DNA of 64,000 bases from Pseudomonas sp. AKS31. Lineage in GTDB: Bacteria > Pseudomonadota > Gammaproteobacteria > Pseudomonadales > Pseudomonadaceae. Location: contig NZ_JAMLFX010000002.1 of assembly GCF_023634765.1 (NCBI RefSeq), positions 202,544 to 266,543 of the forward strand. Direction: 5' to 3'. Shown here piece after piece: positions 30,401-40,495 of this stretch. Within the stretch, counting starts at the first letter, position 1; every line of letters starts with the position of its first letter. Under the pieces are notes generated by a model. The model did no database searches, was not told the DNA's origin, and was given only the letters and a program-made list of their open reading frames with translations. Position numbers and translations under genes: made by a program.

Positions 30401-33400
30401 GGCGTGCGTGAAGCCGTGGTGATCGCCCGTGAGGACAGCCCCGGTGATCAGCGGCTGGTCGCGTACTGGCTGGCCGACGAAGGCGCCGCGCCGGATGTGG
30501 CACAGTTGCGCGATCAACTGCTGGTTTCGCTGGCTGAGTACATGGTGCCGAGCGCCTTCGTGCGTCTCGAGACTTTCCCGCTGACCGCCAACGGCAAACT
30601 CGACCGCAAAGCCTTGCCGGCGCCGGACAGCGAAGCGTTTGCCCGGCGCGGTTTCGAAGCGCCGGTCGGTGCCGTGGAAAATCTGATCGCCGGTCTCTGG
30701 CAGACGTTGCTCGGTGTCGAGCAGGTCGGTCGCCACGACAATTTCTTCGAACTCGGCGGTCATTCGCTGCTGGCGGTGAAGCTGATCGAACGCATGCGCC
30801 AACAGGATCTGCACTGTGATGTGCGCGTGCTGTTCGGTCAGCCGAGCGTGGCAGCGCTGGCAGCGACCCTGAGCAGCGAACGCGGCATCGTCGTTCCAGA
30901 CAACCTGATCGAGCCGGGTTGCACGCGCATCACCCCGGCCATGCTGCCGCTGGCCCGTCTCGATCAAGCCGCAATCGGCCGCGTTGTTGCCAGCGTGCCG
31001 GGCGGCATCGCCAACGTGCAGGACATCTATGGCCTGGCGCCGTTGCAGGCGGGGATTCTCTATCACCATCTGGCCACCGCTGACGGTGATCCGTATGTGT
31101 TGCAGGCGCAATTCGCCTTCGACGGTCTGGCGCAGATCAAAGCGTTCGTTCGAGCCTTGAACGGTGTGATCAAACGTCATGACATCCTGCGCACCGGCAT
31201 CGTCTGGGAAGGGTTGGAAGAGGCGGTGCAAGTGGTCTGGCGCGAGGCGCCGCTGGCGCTGGAACGTGTCGATGCCGACGAACTCGATGGCGATGTGCTG
31301 GAACAGATGCAGGCGCGTTTCGATCCGCGCCACTATCGCCTGGACCTCAATCGCGCGCCGCTGATGCGCTTTGTCTACACCGAAGATCAGCCGCACAACC
31401 GCTGGATCGGCATTCTCCTGATGCACCATATCGTCCTCGACCACACCGCACTGGACGTGCTGGTCGCGGAAATGAACGACGTCATGCTTGGCCGCAGCGA
31501 GGATCTGCCGCCGCCGGTGCAATACCGCCACTTTGTCGCGCAGGCGCGGCTCGGCGTTGATGAACAGGCCCATGAGGCGTTTTTCCGCGAGATGCTTGGC
31601 GATATCGACGAGCCGACCGTGGCCTTCGGTCTGCAGGACGTGCACGGCGACGGCAGCGACATTCTCGACAGTCATTGCGAACTTGATGCCGGCCTCGGTC
31701 AACGTCTGCGTGAGCAGGCGCGGCGGCTCGGTGTCAGCGTCGCCAGTCTGGTGCATCAGGCCTGGGCTCAGGTGCTGGCGCAGGTGTCCGGCCAGCAGGA
31801 CGTGGTGTTCGGCACGGTATTGCTCGGGCGCATGCAGGGCGGCGAAGGCGCAGACCGGGCGCTGGGCATGTTCATCAACACCTTGCCGCTGCGCGTCAGT
31901 GTCGGCGCGGATTCGGTAGAGAGCGGCGTGCGAGGCACCCATGCGCGGCTGGCGCAGTTGCTCGGCCACGAGCAAGCCTCGCTGGCACTGGCCCAGCGTT
32001 GCAGTGGTGTCGGTGGTGCGCAGGCGCTGTTCAGCACCTTGCTCAATTATCGCCACAGTGCGCCGGAGTCGGCCGCCGTAGCGTGGGACGGCGTGCAGAT
32101 TCTCAGCTCCCGCGAGCGCAGCAATTATCCGTTGGTGGTCAGCGTCGACGATCTCGGCGAAGGTTTCCGCTTGAGTGTGCAAGCCGTGCCACAGGTGGAT
32201 GGCGCGCGGGTCTGCGATTTCTTGCAAACCGCGTTGCACAGTCTGGTCACGGCGCTGGAGTACACGCCGAAGGCAGCGTTGCAGCAGCTGTCGATTGTCT
32301 CGCCGAGCGAGCGGCAACGGGTGCTGGTCGGCTTCAACATCAGCGGTCGTGAATACCCGCCGGCGCAGACCGTGCCGCGCCTGTTCGAAGCGCAAGTGGC
32401 CGCGCAGCCCGAGGCGCTGGCGGTGGTGCAGGGCGAGCAACAGCTCAGCTATGGCGAACTGAATCAGCGCGCCAATCGCCTGGCCCATCACTTGCTCGGC
32501 CTCGGCGTGCAGGTCGACGACCGTGTTGCGCTGTGCCTGCGTCGTGGCCCGGACATGCTCGTTGCGCTGCTGGCGATTCTCAAGGCCGGTGCCGGTTACG
32601 TGCCGATCGATCCGGATTACCCGGCAGAGCGCATCGCCTACCTGTTGCACGACAGCGATCCGATCGCGGTATTGGCGCAGGCTTCGACACGCGACCTGCT
32701 CGGCGTTGTCCCCGTCATCGATCTGGATGCCGGCGACTGGCAGCACTTGCCTGACAGCAACCCCACACTGTCCAGGCTGACCCCGGCGAATCTGGCCTAC
32801 GTGATTTACACCTCCGGTTCCACCGGGCAACCGAAAGGCGTGATGGTCGAGCACCGCACCCTGGAAAACCTCGTGCACTGGCATGCCGAAGCTTTCGATC
32901 TGCAGGCCGGCAGCCACACCGCCAGCGTCGCCGGTTGCGGTTTCGATGCCATGGCCTGGGAAGTCTGGCCGGCGCTGTGCGTCGGCGCGACCGTGCATCT
33001 GCCACCGCCCGCGATCGGCAATGAACATCTCGATGAAATGCTCGAGTGGTGGCGTGGGCAGCCGTTGCAGGTGAGTTTCCTGCCGACCCCGGTGGCGGAA
33101 TACGCCTTCAGCCGTGAACTGGGTCATCCGACCCTGCGCACATTGCTGATCGGTGGCGACAAGTTGCGCCAGTTGCCGCGTGATCAGGCGTTTGACGTGA
33201 TCAATAACTACGGCCCGACCGAAGCCACGGTGGTGGCGACGTCCGGGCGCGTCGAGACTGGGCAAGTTCTGCACATCGGCCGGCCGATCGCCAATGCCCG
33301 GATTTATCTGCTCGACCGTCAGCAACAACCTGTGCCGACTGGCGTGCAAGGCGAGTTGTATGTCGGCGGCGCCGGGGTTGCGCGCGGTTATCTGAATCGC

Positions 33401-36400
33401 CCGGAACTGACCGCTGCGCACTTTCTCGACGACCCGTTCAGCGACGAGCCCCACGCACGGATGTACCGCACCGGCGACCTCGCGCGTTGGCTCGCGGACG
33501 GCAATATCGAATACCTGGGCCGCAACGACGATCAGGTGAAACTGCGCGGCGTGCGCATTGAACTCGGCGAAATCGAAGCAGCGCTGAGCGCTCACGACGC
33601 GGTGCGCGAATGCGTGGTGTTGGTGCGTGATGGACGTCTGGTCGCCTGGTTTACCACCATCGAATCCGTCGAGATCGGCGATTTGCACCAGCATCTGCAA
33701 GCGCGACTGCCGGATACTTTGGTGCCTGCGGCTTATGTGCGCCTGGACAGCTTGCCGCTGACCGCCCACGGCAAACTCGACCGCAAGGCCTTGCCCGAAC
33801 CGGATCAGGATGCGTGGCTCAGCCGTGAATATGAAGCGCCACAAGGTCCGGTCGAAACAGCGTTGGCGCAGATCTGGGCCGACGTCCTCAACATCGAGCA
33901 GATCGGCCGTCACGACAATTTCTTCGAACTCGGCGGCCATTCGCTGTTGGCGGTGAGCCTGATCGAGCGCATGCGTCAGGCCGGTCTGAGCGCCGATGTG
34001 CGCGTGCTGTTCAACCAGCCGAGTCTGGCCGCACTGGCGCGAGCCTTGGGCAGTGGCCGGGAAATCGCAGTGCCGGCCAATCTGATTGCGGCCGATTGCA
34101 CGCACATCACTCCGGACATGCTGACCCTGACCACGCTGGATCAGGCCAGTATCGAGCGTATCGTCGCGACGGTGCCGGGCGGTGCGGCCAACGTGCAGGA
34201 CATTTATCCGCTGGCACCGTTGCAGGAAGGCATTCTTTATCACCACCTCAGTGCCAAACAGGGCGATCCGTACCTGCTGCAATCGCGTCTGGCCTTCGAC
34301 AGCCTTGAACGTTTGCACAGCTTCGCCGAGCACTTGCAGCAGGTCATCGCCCGTCACGACATTCTGCGCACCAGTGTGGTCTGGGAAGGTTTGCCCAGCC
34401 CGCATCAGGTGGTCTGGCGCGTGGCGCAGATGGTTGTGCAGCAAGTGCTGCCGGATCCGCAGGACGGCGACATGCTTGAGCAGTTGCACGCGCGTTTCGA
34501 CGCACGGCATTACCGCCTCGACCTGAGCGCTGCGCCGCTGATCCGCATGGTCTACGCCGAGGATCCGTTGCACCAGCAAGTGGTCGCCATCGTGCTGTTC
34601 CATCACTCGATTCTCGACCACACCGCCATGGACGTGATCGGTCGGGAAATGCACGCGTTGATGTTCGAACAACTCGACACGCTGACGCCGCCGATGCCGT
34701 ATCGCAATTACGTGGCGCAGGCCTGCCTGGGCGCCGATGAGCAGGAACATGAAGCGTTCTTCCGCGACATGCTCGGCGATATCGACGAGCCGACCTTGCC
34801 CTTCGGTCTGCAGGATGTTCAGGGCGATGGGCGCGGCATCGAAGAAGCGCTGCAACCGCTCGATGCCGCGCTCAATCTACGTCTGCGCGAACAGGCGCGG
34901 CAGTTGGGCGTCAGCCCGGCGAGCCTGATGCACATGGCCTGGGCGCAGGTGCTGGGCGTGGTCTCCGGGCGTCGCGACGTGGTCTTCGGCACCGTGTTGA
35001 TGGGGCGCATGCAGGGTGGCGAGGGCGCTGACCGCACGTTGGGCGTGTTCATCAATACTCTGCCGCTGCGGGTCGATCTCGCTGAAAGCGTGCGCGCCGG
35101 GGTGAAAACCACTCACGCACGGCTGACGGCGCTGCTCGCTCATGAACACGCGTCGCTGGCGCTGGCTCAACGCTGCAGCGGCATGTCGGGTTCCGCGCCG
35201 CTGTTCAGCGCCTTGCTCAATTACCGGCACAGCGCTGCTGAACAGCAGCCGCGCGACGGCCAGGGGATCTGGCAAGGCGTGCGCATGCTCGGCGGCGAGG
35301 AGCGCAGCAATTATCCGCTGACCCTGTCGGTGGATGATCTGGGCGACGGTTTTGCCCTGGACGTGCTGGCGCTCGCCGAGATCGGTGCACAGCGGATCTG
35401 CAACTACATGCACACCGCACTGGAACATCTGGTGCAAGCGCTGGAGCAGCAGCCCCGGACGCCACTCAATCAGCTGCCGATTCTGTCGCTGCCGGAGCAG
35501 ACGCGACTGCTGGTGGATTTCAACCGGAGTGCTGTCGCGTTTCCCCGTGGCGCAACCCTTCATGCGCTGGTCGAGACTCAAGCGGCGCAACGCGCGGATG
35601 CGCTGGCCGTGGTGCAGGGCGGGCAAGCGTTGACCTACGGCCAGCTCAATCAACGCGCCAACCGTCTGGCCTACCATCTGCTCAGCCTTGGCGTGCAGCC
35701 TGACGACCGCATCGCCGTGTGCGTGCGGCGCAGTCCGCAGATGCTGGTGGCGCTGCTGGCGATCCTCAAGTCGGGCGCCGCTTATGTGCCGGTCGACCCG
35801 GCGTACCCGGCGGAGCGCATTGCTTACCTGCTTGCGGACAGCGCTCCGTTGGCGGTTCTGGCCGAGGCCTCGACGCGTGATTGTCTCGGTGCCGTGCCGG
35901 TGATCGATCTCGATAGCCGTGACTGGGCGCAGCTGCCGGACAGCAATCCGCGAGTACCGACGCTGACCCCGGCGCATCTGGCCTATGTGATCTACACCTC
36001 GGGTTCTACCGGCCAGCCGAAAGGCGTGATGGTCGAACACGCGACGCTGGAAAACCTCGTGCACTGGCACAACCGCGCTTTTGACCTGCACGCCGGCAGC
36101 CACACGGCGAGTGTCGCCGGCTTCGGTTTCGATGCGATGGCGTGGGAAGTCTGGCCGGCGCTGTGTGTCGGCGCGACCCTGCATCTGCCGCCGCAAACGG
36201 TGAGCAACGAGCATCTGGATGAGTTGCTGGCGTGGTGGCGTGCGCAGCCGTTGCAGGTGAGTTTCCTGCCGACGCCGGTCGCCGAATACGCCTTCAGTCG
36301 CGACCTCGGCCACCCGACCTTGCGCACGCTGTTGATCGGTGGTGACAAACTGCGGCAGTTCCCGCGTGAACAGACCTTCGCGGTGATCAATAACTACGGC

Positions 36401-39400
36401 CCGACCGAAGCCACGGTGGTTGCCACCTGCGGCGCGGTGGAGGTCGGGCAGGTGCTGCATATCGGTCGGCCGATGGCCAACGCGAAGATTTACCTGCTCG
36501 ACGACCAGCAGCGTCCAGTGCCGGTCGGCGTCGCCGCTGAGTTGTATGTCGGTGGTGCCGGTGTGGCGCGCGGTTATCTGCATCGCCCCGAGCTGAGCGC
36601 CGAACGCTTCCTCGACGACCCGTTCAGCGACGCACCGCTGGCGCGCATGTACCGCACCGGCGACCTCGCACGCTGGCTTGCCGACGGCAACATCGAATAC
36701 CTGGGGCGTAACGATGATCAGGTCAAGCTGCGCGGCGTGCGTATCGAACCGGGTGAAATCGAAGCGGCGTTGAGCGCTCACGAGGCTGTGCAGGATTGCG
36801 TGGTGCTGGTGCGCGACGGGCAGTTGCTGGCGTGGTTTACCGAACGTCTGAGCGTCGAGATCGAGGATTTGCGCCGTCATCTGCAAGCGCAGTTGCCGCA
36901 AGCCCTGGTGCCCGCCGCTTACGTGTGCCTGCCAGCACTGCCGCTGACCGCCAACGGCAAACTCGACCGCAAGGCCCTGCCGGAGCCGGATCAAACGGCG
37001 TGGCTGAGCCGCGAATACGCCGCGCCGCAAGGTTCGGTGGAAGTCGAGCTGGCACAGATCTGGTCGGACGTCCTCAAGGTCGAACAGGTCGGCCGTCACG
37101 ACAACTTCTTCGAACTGGGCGGGCATTCCTTGCTGGCGGTGACGCTGATCGAACGCATGCGTCAGGCCGATCTGAGCACCGATGTGCGTGTGCTGTTCAG
37201 TCAACCGACGCTGGCCGCGCTGGCGGCGGCGGTGGGCAGCGGCCGCGAGGTCGTCGTGCCGGAGAACATTATTGCGGTCAACTGCACGCACATCACCCCG
37301 GACATGCTGCCGCTGGTGCAACTGGATCAGGCCAGCATCGAGCGTATCGTCGCCACGGTGCCGGGTGGCGCGGCCAACGTGCAGGACATTTATCCGTTGG
37401 CGCCGTTGCAGGAAGGGATTCTGTATCACCACCTCAGCGCCGCGCAGGGCGATCCGTACCTGCTGCAATCGTGTCTGGCGTTCGACAGCCTCGAGCGATT
37501 GCAAGGGTTCGCGGCGGCGTTGCGTCAGGTCATGACGCGCCACGACATCTTGCGCACTTCCGTGGTCTGGCAAGGCTTGACGACGCCAGTGCAGGTGGTT
37601 TGGCGCCGTGCCGAGCTGCCGGTTCAGGCTGTGGCGCTGGAGCCTGCGCAGGGTGAGGCCATCGATCAGTTGCGTGGGCGCTTCGACGCACGGCACTGGC
37701 GTCTGGACCTGGATCAGGCACCACTGCTGCGTCTGGTGTATGCCCTCGATCCGGCCAATCAACGCGTGGTTGCCATGCTGTTGTTCCACCACATCGCCAT
37801 GGACCACACCGCGATGGCGGTGGTCAGTGAAGAAATGCAGGCGATTTTGCAGGGCGGTGAGCAGTTGCCGGAGGCAGCGGTGCCATACCGCAATTATGTT
37901 GCGCAGACTCGTCTTGGCGTCAGCGAACAGGAGCACGAAGTGTTCTTCCGCGAGATGCTCGGCGACATTGACGAACCGACACTGCCGTTTGGCCTGCAGG
38001 ATGTGCACGGCGACGGCAATGACATCGAGGAAGTCTGCCAGCCACTGCCGGCCTTGGTGGCGCAGCGTTTGCGCAGTCAGGCGCGGTTGCTCGGCGTCAG
38101 CGTCGCCAGCCTGTTCCATCTCGCTTGGGCACAGGTGCTGGCGGCAACGTCGGGTCAGGAGCGGGTGGTGTTCGGTACGGTGCTGTTGGGTCGCATGCAG
38201 GGCGGCGCGGGCGCGGATCGCGGTCTGGGCATGTTCATCAACACCTTGCCATTGCGCGTGGATGTCGACGAAACCACCGTGCGCGCCGGGGTCAAGGCGA
38301 CCCATGCGCGACTCAGTGCGTTGTTGGCTCACGAACATGCGTCGCTGGCATTGGCCCAGCGTTGCAGCGGTGTCGCGGCGCCGTCACCACTGTTCAGCGC
38401 AATGCTCAATTACCGTCATAGCGACAGCGAAGCTCAGCAAAAGACCAAGCGTGAGGCCTGGCAGGGCATCGAATCCCTGGCCGGCGAGGAGCGCACCAAT
38501 TACCCGTTGACCCTCAACGTCGACGATCTGGGCAGCGGCTTCCAACTGACAGTGATGACACCGTCGCGCATTGGTGCGGCACGCCTCGGCCAGTACATGC
38601 ACAACGCGCTGATCGCGCTGGTTGAAGCGTTGGAGCAAACACCTCAGCAAGCGTTGAATCGCCTGACGGTGTTGGCGGACGAGGAGCGGCAGGCGTTGCT
38701 GTTCGGCCTCAACGACACCGCCGTCGATTACGACTTGCAGCAAACGCTGCACGGCCTGTTCGAAGCGCAGGTGCAGCGCACGCCGCAGGCTGTGGCCGTT
38801 GTCGCCGGTGATCAGGCATTGAGCTACACGCAGCTGAACGAGCGCGCCAACCGTTTGGCCGGGCATTTGATCAGCCTTGGCGTGCAGGTGGATGCGCGGG
38901 TGGCGATCTGCGTCGAACGCAGCCTGGAAATGGTCATCGGCCTGCTGGCGATCAACAAGGCCGGTGCCGCGTATGTGCCGCTGGACCCGGCCTATCCGTC
39001 GGAGCGCCTCGCTTACATGCTCGAGGACAGTGCGCCGGCCGTGGTGCTGGTGCACGGGGCGACTCGCGCGTTGCTGGGGGACATCGCCGCACCCGTGGTC
39101 GATCTTGACCAGGACACTTGGCAATCGTTGTCTGCCGACAATCCACAAATCCCGGCGCTGACGCCACAACACAGCGCCTACGTGATCTACACCTCCGGCT
39201 CGACCGGCCAGCCGAAAGGCGTGGTCAACGAACACACCGGGGTGGTCAACCGTTTGCTATGGATGCAGGACGCCTATCGCCTGAACGCTGCCGATTCGGT
39301 GCTGCAGAAAACCCCGTTCAGTTTCGACGTGTCGGTGTGGGAATTCTTCTGGCCGCTGATGACCGGCGCGCGCCTGGTCATGGCGCAGCCCGGCGGGCAC

Positions 39401-40495
39401 AAGGATCCGCACTACCTGAGCGAAGTGATCGAGCGCGAACACATCACTACGCTGCACTTTGTGCCGTCGATGCTCGATGTGTTCCTCGCCAACAGCGACA
39501 CCACACGCTGCGATAGCCTGCGGCAGGTGATGTGCAGCGGTGAGGCGTTGCCGGGCAGTCTGGTGCGGCGCTTCAAGCTGCAATTGCCGGGTTGCGTGTT
39601 GCATAACCTGTACGGCCCGACCGAAGCCGCCGTCGACGTAACCGCGTGGGCCTGCGCCGGCTCCATCGAGCAGACCCCGGACAACACGCCAATCGGCAAA
39701 CCGATCGCCAACACCCGCATGTACATCCTCGATGCGCAGCAGCAACCGGTGCCGCAAGGCGTGATCGGCGAGCTGTACATCGCCGGTGTGCAGGTGGCGC
39801 GCGGTTATCTGAACCGGCCGCAACTGATGGCCGAACGCTTCCTCGAGGATCCGTTTCATCCGCACGGGCGCATGTACCGCACCGGTGACGTCGCGCGCTA
39901 TCGGCCGGACGGCAATATCGAATACCTGGGGCGTAACGATGATCAGGTGAAGATCCGTGGCTTGCGCATCGAATTGGGCGAAATTCAGGCGCGCCTGGCC
40001 CAGATCCATGGTGTGCAGGAAGCCGTGGTGCTGGCCCGTGAAGACGCGCCCGGCGACAAACGTCTGGTCGCGTACTACACCGGCGAACGGCTGGAAATCG
40101 ACCTGCTGCGCAGTCAACTGCTCGAGCATTTGCCGGATTACATGGTGCCTGCGGTGTTCGTGCATCTCGATCGTTTGCCGCTGAGCCCGAACGGCAAACT
40201 CGACCGCAAGGCCTTGCCGGCACCGGATCAGCAATCGCTGAAAACCCGCGAATACGAAGCCCCGGTCGGCGAAGTCGAAATCACCCTGGCACGGCTCTGG
40301 GCGGAACTGCTCAACGTCGAGCGGGTAGGGCGTCAGGACCATTTCTTTGAGTTGGGTGGTCACTCGCTGCTGGCGGTCAGTCTGATCGGCCGGTTGCGTC
40401 AGGAAGGCATGGAAGCCGATGTCAGGTCGCTGTTCGAACATCCGACCCTGGCCGGCTACGCCGCAATTACGGAAAGAATGGAGATCGTCCTGTGA
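27479..40495 (+). CDS. Lipopeptide NRPS B (4 modules, C/E-A-T x4)
   Basis: A 4338-residue synthetase adding residues 3-6. Residues 1-55 look like a TubC-type N-terminal docking domain (MHFSELMAAISTHAIRL, then a charged helix), expected to recognise the C-terminus of NRPS A. Four C-A-T modules follow, with TSGSTG adenylation cores near residues 696, 1776, 2839 and 3904 and carrier serines near 1096, 2155, 3215 and 4294. All four condensation domains are dual C/E. Predicted additions are Thr, Leu, Leu and Ser. There is no TE or stand-alone E domain. The stop overlaps the GTG start of NRPS C by 4 nt. It is the equivalent of arfB in the arthrofactin system. Confidence 0.96.
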   Translation: MHFSELMAAISTHAIRLQQEDEDLVILGGDDALDDALWDSLAAHKAQLLELVAQHGGDWLSPAFRITPDMLPLVKLSQDTLDRIVATVPGGAANVQDIYPLSALQEGMLYHHLSAVAGDPYISQARFVFDSQERLDAFADALRWVVKRHDILRTSFVWEYLDEALQVVWREAPLVCEEVPVDRGADVLTQLLARHDPQHFRLDMQQAPLLRLVYAQDPAQGRVVALLLFHHMIMDHVALDVLRREVQACLLGQAAQVPAAVPYRDHLARARNAGNEQAHEAFFRDMLADIDEPTLPCGLQDVQGEGHAIEEAALLLDSHLSLQLREQARQLGVSVASLTHLALARVLGQLSGRTAVVFGTVLLGRMDTGEGGEQALGMFINTLPLRVDVGEQSVRAGVRATHQRLTALLAHEQASLALAQRCSAVAVPTPLFSAILNYRHSSVEEVAEVVDIAPGVQVLGARERTNYPLTINIDDLGADLRITALADAALGAERMAAYLNTALESLLAALQTGADVPLQTVRILPASEREHLLYGVNSPLAQFPETPLIHQQFEAHAQVRPDATALIFDGQTLSYGELNRRANQVAHHLLALNIRPDDRVAICVERGPQMLIGLLGVLKAGAGYVPIDPTYPLDRISFTLQDSAPAALLMQAATRDRVTHLNVPQIDLDSAHLKAELDSNPQIPELSPAHLAYVIYTSGSTGLPKGVMVEHRNVARLFSSTHDWFQFNQQDIGVLFHSFAFDFSVWEIWAALAFGGQLLLIPQAVSRSPDDCYALLCQTGVTVLNQTPSAFRQLIAAQGRSQLQHSLREVIFGGEALEPGLLKPWYARVGNAGTRLVNMYGITETTVHVTYRPLQAADAQLLGVSPIGVRIPDLQLYVLDAQREPVPVGVIGELYVGGAGVARGYLNREALTAERFINDPFSENAQACLYKTGDLARWAADGSLEYLGRNDDQVKIRGFRIELGEIEARLSGCAGVREAVVIAREDSPGDQRLVAYWLADEGAAPDVAQLRDQLLVSLAEYMVPSAFVRLETFPLTANGKLDRKALPAPDSEAFARRGFEAPVGAVENLIAGLWQTLLGVEQVGRHDNFFELGGHSLLAVKLIERMRQQDLHCDVRVLFGQPSVAALAATLSSERGIVVPDNLIEPGCTRITPAMLPLARLDQAAIGRVVASVPGGIANVQDIYGLAPLQAGILYHHLATADGDPYVLQAQFAFDGLAQIKAFVRALNGVIKRHDILRTGIVWEGLEEAVQVVWREAPLALERVDADELDGDVLEQMQARFDPRHYRLDLNRAPLMRFVYTEDQPHNRWIGILLMHHIVLDHTALDVLVAEMNDVMLGRSEDLPPPVQYRHFVAQARLGVDEQAHEAFFREMLGDIDEPTVAFGLQDVHGDGSDILDSHCELDAGLGQRLREQARRLGVSVASLVHQAWAQVLAQVSGQQDVVFGTVLLGRMQGGEGADRALGMFINTLPLRVSVGADSVESGVRGTHARLAQLLGHEQASLALAQRCSGVGGAQALFSTLLNYRHSAPESAAVAWDGVQILSSRERSNYPLVVSVDDLGEGFRLSVQAVPQVDGARVCDFLQTALHSLVTALEYTPKAALQQLSIVSPSERQRVLVGFNISGREYPPAQTVPRLFEAQVAAQPEALAVVQGEQQLSYGELNQRANRLAHHLLGLGVQVDDRVALCLRRGPDMLVALLAILKAGAGYVPIDPDYPAERIAYLLHDSDPIAVLAQASTRDLLGVVPVIDLDAGDWQHLPDSNPTLSRLTPANLAYVIYTSGSTGQPKGVMVEHRTLENLVHWHAEAFDLQAGSHTASVAGCGFDAMAWEVWPALCVGATVHLPPPAIGNEHLDEMLEWWRGQPLQVSFLPTPVAEYAFSRELGHPTLRTLLIGGDKLRQLPRDQAFDVINNYGPTEATVVATSGRVETGQVLHIGRPIANARIYLLDRQQQPVPTGVQGELYVGGAGVARGYLNRPELTAAHFLDDPFSDEPHARMYRTGDLARWLADGNIEYLGRNDDQVKLRGVRIELGEIEAALSAHDAVRECVVLVRDGRLVAWFTTIESVEIGDLHQHLQARLPDTLVPAAYVRLDSLPLTAHGKLDRKALPEPDQDAWLSREYEAPQGPVETALAQIWADVLNIEQIGRHDNFFELGGHSLLAVSLIERMRQAGLSADVRVLFNQPSLAALARALGSGREIAVPANLIAADCTHITPDMLTLTTLDQASIERIVATVPGGAANVQDIYPLAPLQEGILYHHLSAKQGDPYLLQSRLAFDSLERLHSFAEHLQQVIARHDILRTSVVWEGLPSPHQVVWRVAQMVVQQVLPDPQDGDMLEQLHARFDARHYRLDLSAAPLIRMVYAEDPLHQQVVAIVLFHHSILDHTAMDVIGREMHALMFEQLDTLTPPMPYRNYVAQACLGADEQEHEAFFRDMLGDIDEPTLPFGLQDVQGDGRGIEEALQPLDAALNLRLREQARQLGVSPASLMHMAWAQVLGVVSGRRDVVFGTVLMGRMQGGEGADRTLGVFINTLPLRVDLAESVRAGVKTTHARLTALLAHEHASLALAQRCSGMSGSAPLFSALLNYRHSAAEQQPRDGQGIWQGVRMLGGEERSNYPLTLSVDDLGDGFALDVLALAEIGAQRICNYMHTALEHLVQALEQQPRTPLNQLPILSLPEQTRLLVDFNRSAVAFPRGATLHALVETQAAQRADALAVVQGGQALTYGQLNQRANRLAYHLLSLGVQPDDRIAVCVRRSPQMLVALLAILKSGAAYVPVDPAYPAERIAYLLADSAPLAVLAEASTRDCLGAVPVIDLDSRDWAQLPDSNPRVPTLTPAHLAYVIYTSGSTGQPKGVMVEHATLENLVHWHNRAFDLHAGSHTASVAGFGFDAMAWEVWPALCVGATLHLPPQTVSNEHLDELLAWWRAQPLQVSFLPTPVAEYAFSRDLGHPTLRTLLIGGDKLRQFPREQTFAVINNYGPTEATVVATCGAVEVGQVLHIGRPMANAKIYLLDDQQRPVPVGVAAELYVGGAGVARGYLHRPELSAERFLDDPFSDAPLARMYRTGDLARWLADGNIEYLGRNDDQVKLRGVRIEPGEIEAALSAHEAVQDCVVLVRDGQLLAWFTERLSVEIEDLRRHLQAQLPQALVPAAYVCLPALPLTANGKLDRKALPEPDQTAWLSREYAAPQGSVEVELAQIWSDVLKVEQVGRHDNFFELGGHSLLAVTLIERMRQADLSTDVRVLFSQPTLAALAAAVGSGREVVVPENIIAVNCTHITPDMLPLVQLDQASIERIVATVPGGAANVQDIYPLAPLQEGILYHHLSAAQGDPYLLQSCLAFDSLERLQGFAAALRQVMTRHDILRTSVVWQGLTTPVQVVWRRAELPVQAVALEPAQGEAIDQLRGRFDARHWRLDLDQAPLLRLVYALDPANQRVVAMLLFHHIAMDHTAMAVVSEEMQAILQGGEQLPEAAVPYRNYVAQTRLGVSEQEHEVFFREMLGDIDEPTLPFGLQDVHGDGNDIEEVCQPLPALVAQRLRSQARLLGVSVASLFHLAWAQVLAATSGQERVVFGTVLLGRMQGGAGADRGLGMFINTLPLRVDVDETTVRAGVKATHARLSALLAHEHASLALAQRCSGVAAPSPLFSAMLNYRHSDSEAQQKTKREAWQGIESLAGEERTNYPLTLNVDDLGSGFQLTVMTPSRIGAARLGQYMHNALIALVEALEQTPQQALNRLTVLADEERQALLFGLNDTAVDYDLQQTLHGLFEAQVQRTPQAVAVVAGDQALSYTQLNERANRLAGHLISLGVQVDARVAICVERSLEMVIGLLAINKAGAAYVPLDPAYPSERLAYMLEDSAPAVVLVHGATRALLGDIAAPVVDLDQDTWQSLSADNPQIPALTPQHSAYVIYTSGSTGQPKGVVNEHTGVVNRLLWMQDAYRLNAADSVLQKTPFSFDVSVWEFFWPLMTGARLVMAQPGGHKDPHYLSEVIEREHITTLHFVPSMLDVFLANSDTTRCDSLRQVMCSGEALPGSLVRRFKLQLPGCVLHNLYGPTEAAVDVTAWACAGSIEQTPDNTPIGKPIANTRMYILDAQQQPVPQGVIGELYIAGVQVARGYLNRPQLMAERFLEDPFHPHGRMYRTGDVARYRPDGNIEYLGRNDDQVKIRGLRIELGEIQARLAQIHGVQEAVVLAREDAPGDKRLVAYYTGERLEIDLLRSQLLEHLPDYMVPAVFVHLDRLPLSPNGKLDRKALPAPDQQSLKTREYEAPVGEVEITLARLWAELLNVERVGRQDHFFELGGHSLLAVSLIGRLRQEGMEADVRSLFEHPTLAGYAAITERMEIVL
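27660..30890 (+). other. NRPS module 3: C/E-A(Thr)-T
   Basis: Pocket residues D-F-W-N-I-G-M-V-H form the canonical threonine code. The dual C/E domain shows HHLSAVAGD and HHMIMDH. D-allo-Thr is expected after epimerisation by module 4, and its hydroxyl is the usual lactone-closing group in this lipopeptide family. Confidence 0.88.
30920..34060 (+). other. NRPS module 4: C/E-A(Leu)-T
   Basis: Pocket residues D-A-W-F-L-G-N-V-V specify leucine. The dual C/E domain shows HHLATADGD and HHIVLDH. The A domain closely resembles that of module 5, which suggests a tandem module duplication. Confidence 0.87.
34095..37240 (+). other. NRPS module 5: C/E-A(Leu)-T
   Basis: Pocket residues D-A-W-F-L-G-N-V-V specify leucine. 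The dual C/E domain shows HHLSAKQGD and HHSILDH. The next C domain is also dual, so D-Leu is predicted. Confidence 0.87.
37275..40470 (+). other. NRPS module 6: C/E-A(Ser)-T
   Basis: Pocket residues D-V-W-H-M-S-L-V-D match the serine code. The dual C/E domain shows HHLSAAQGD and HHIAMDH. The first C domain of NRPS C is dual, so D-Ser is predicted across the protein junction. Confidence 0.87.

Noticed and set aside
29075-34855. Very long open frame (1926 codons) on the minus strand inside NRPS B
   Set aside because: It is the antisense of the NRPS modules. The long opening comes from GC-rich codon bias and repeated modules; the translation is His/Gln/Arg-rich with no domain and repeats with module period.
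34877-38338. Long minus-strand open frame (1153 codons) in NRPS B
   Set aside because: It is an antisense shadow of the same kind, with no ribosome-binding site and no recognisable domain.
23970-40470. Stand-alone epimerisation domains
   Set aside because: Each candidate second His motif belongs to a dual C/E condensation domain; no separate E domain follows any carrier domain.
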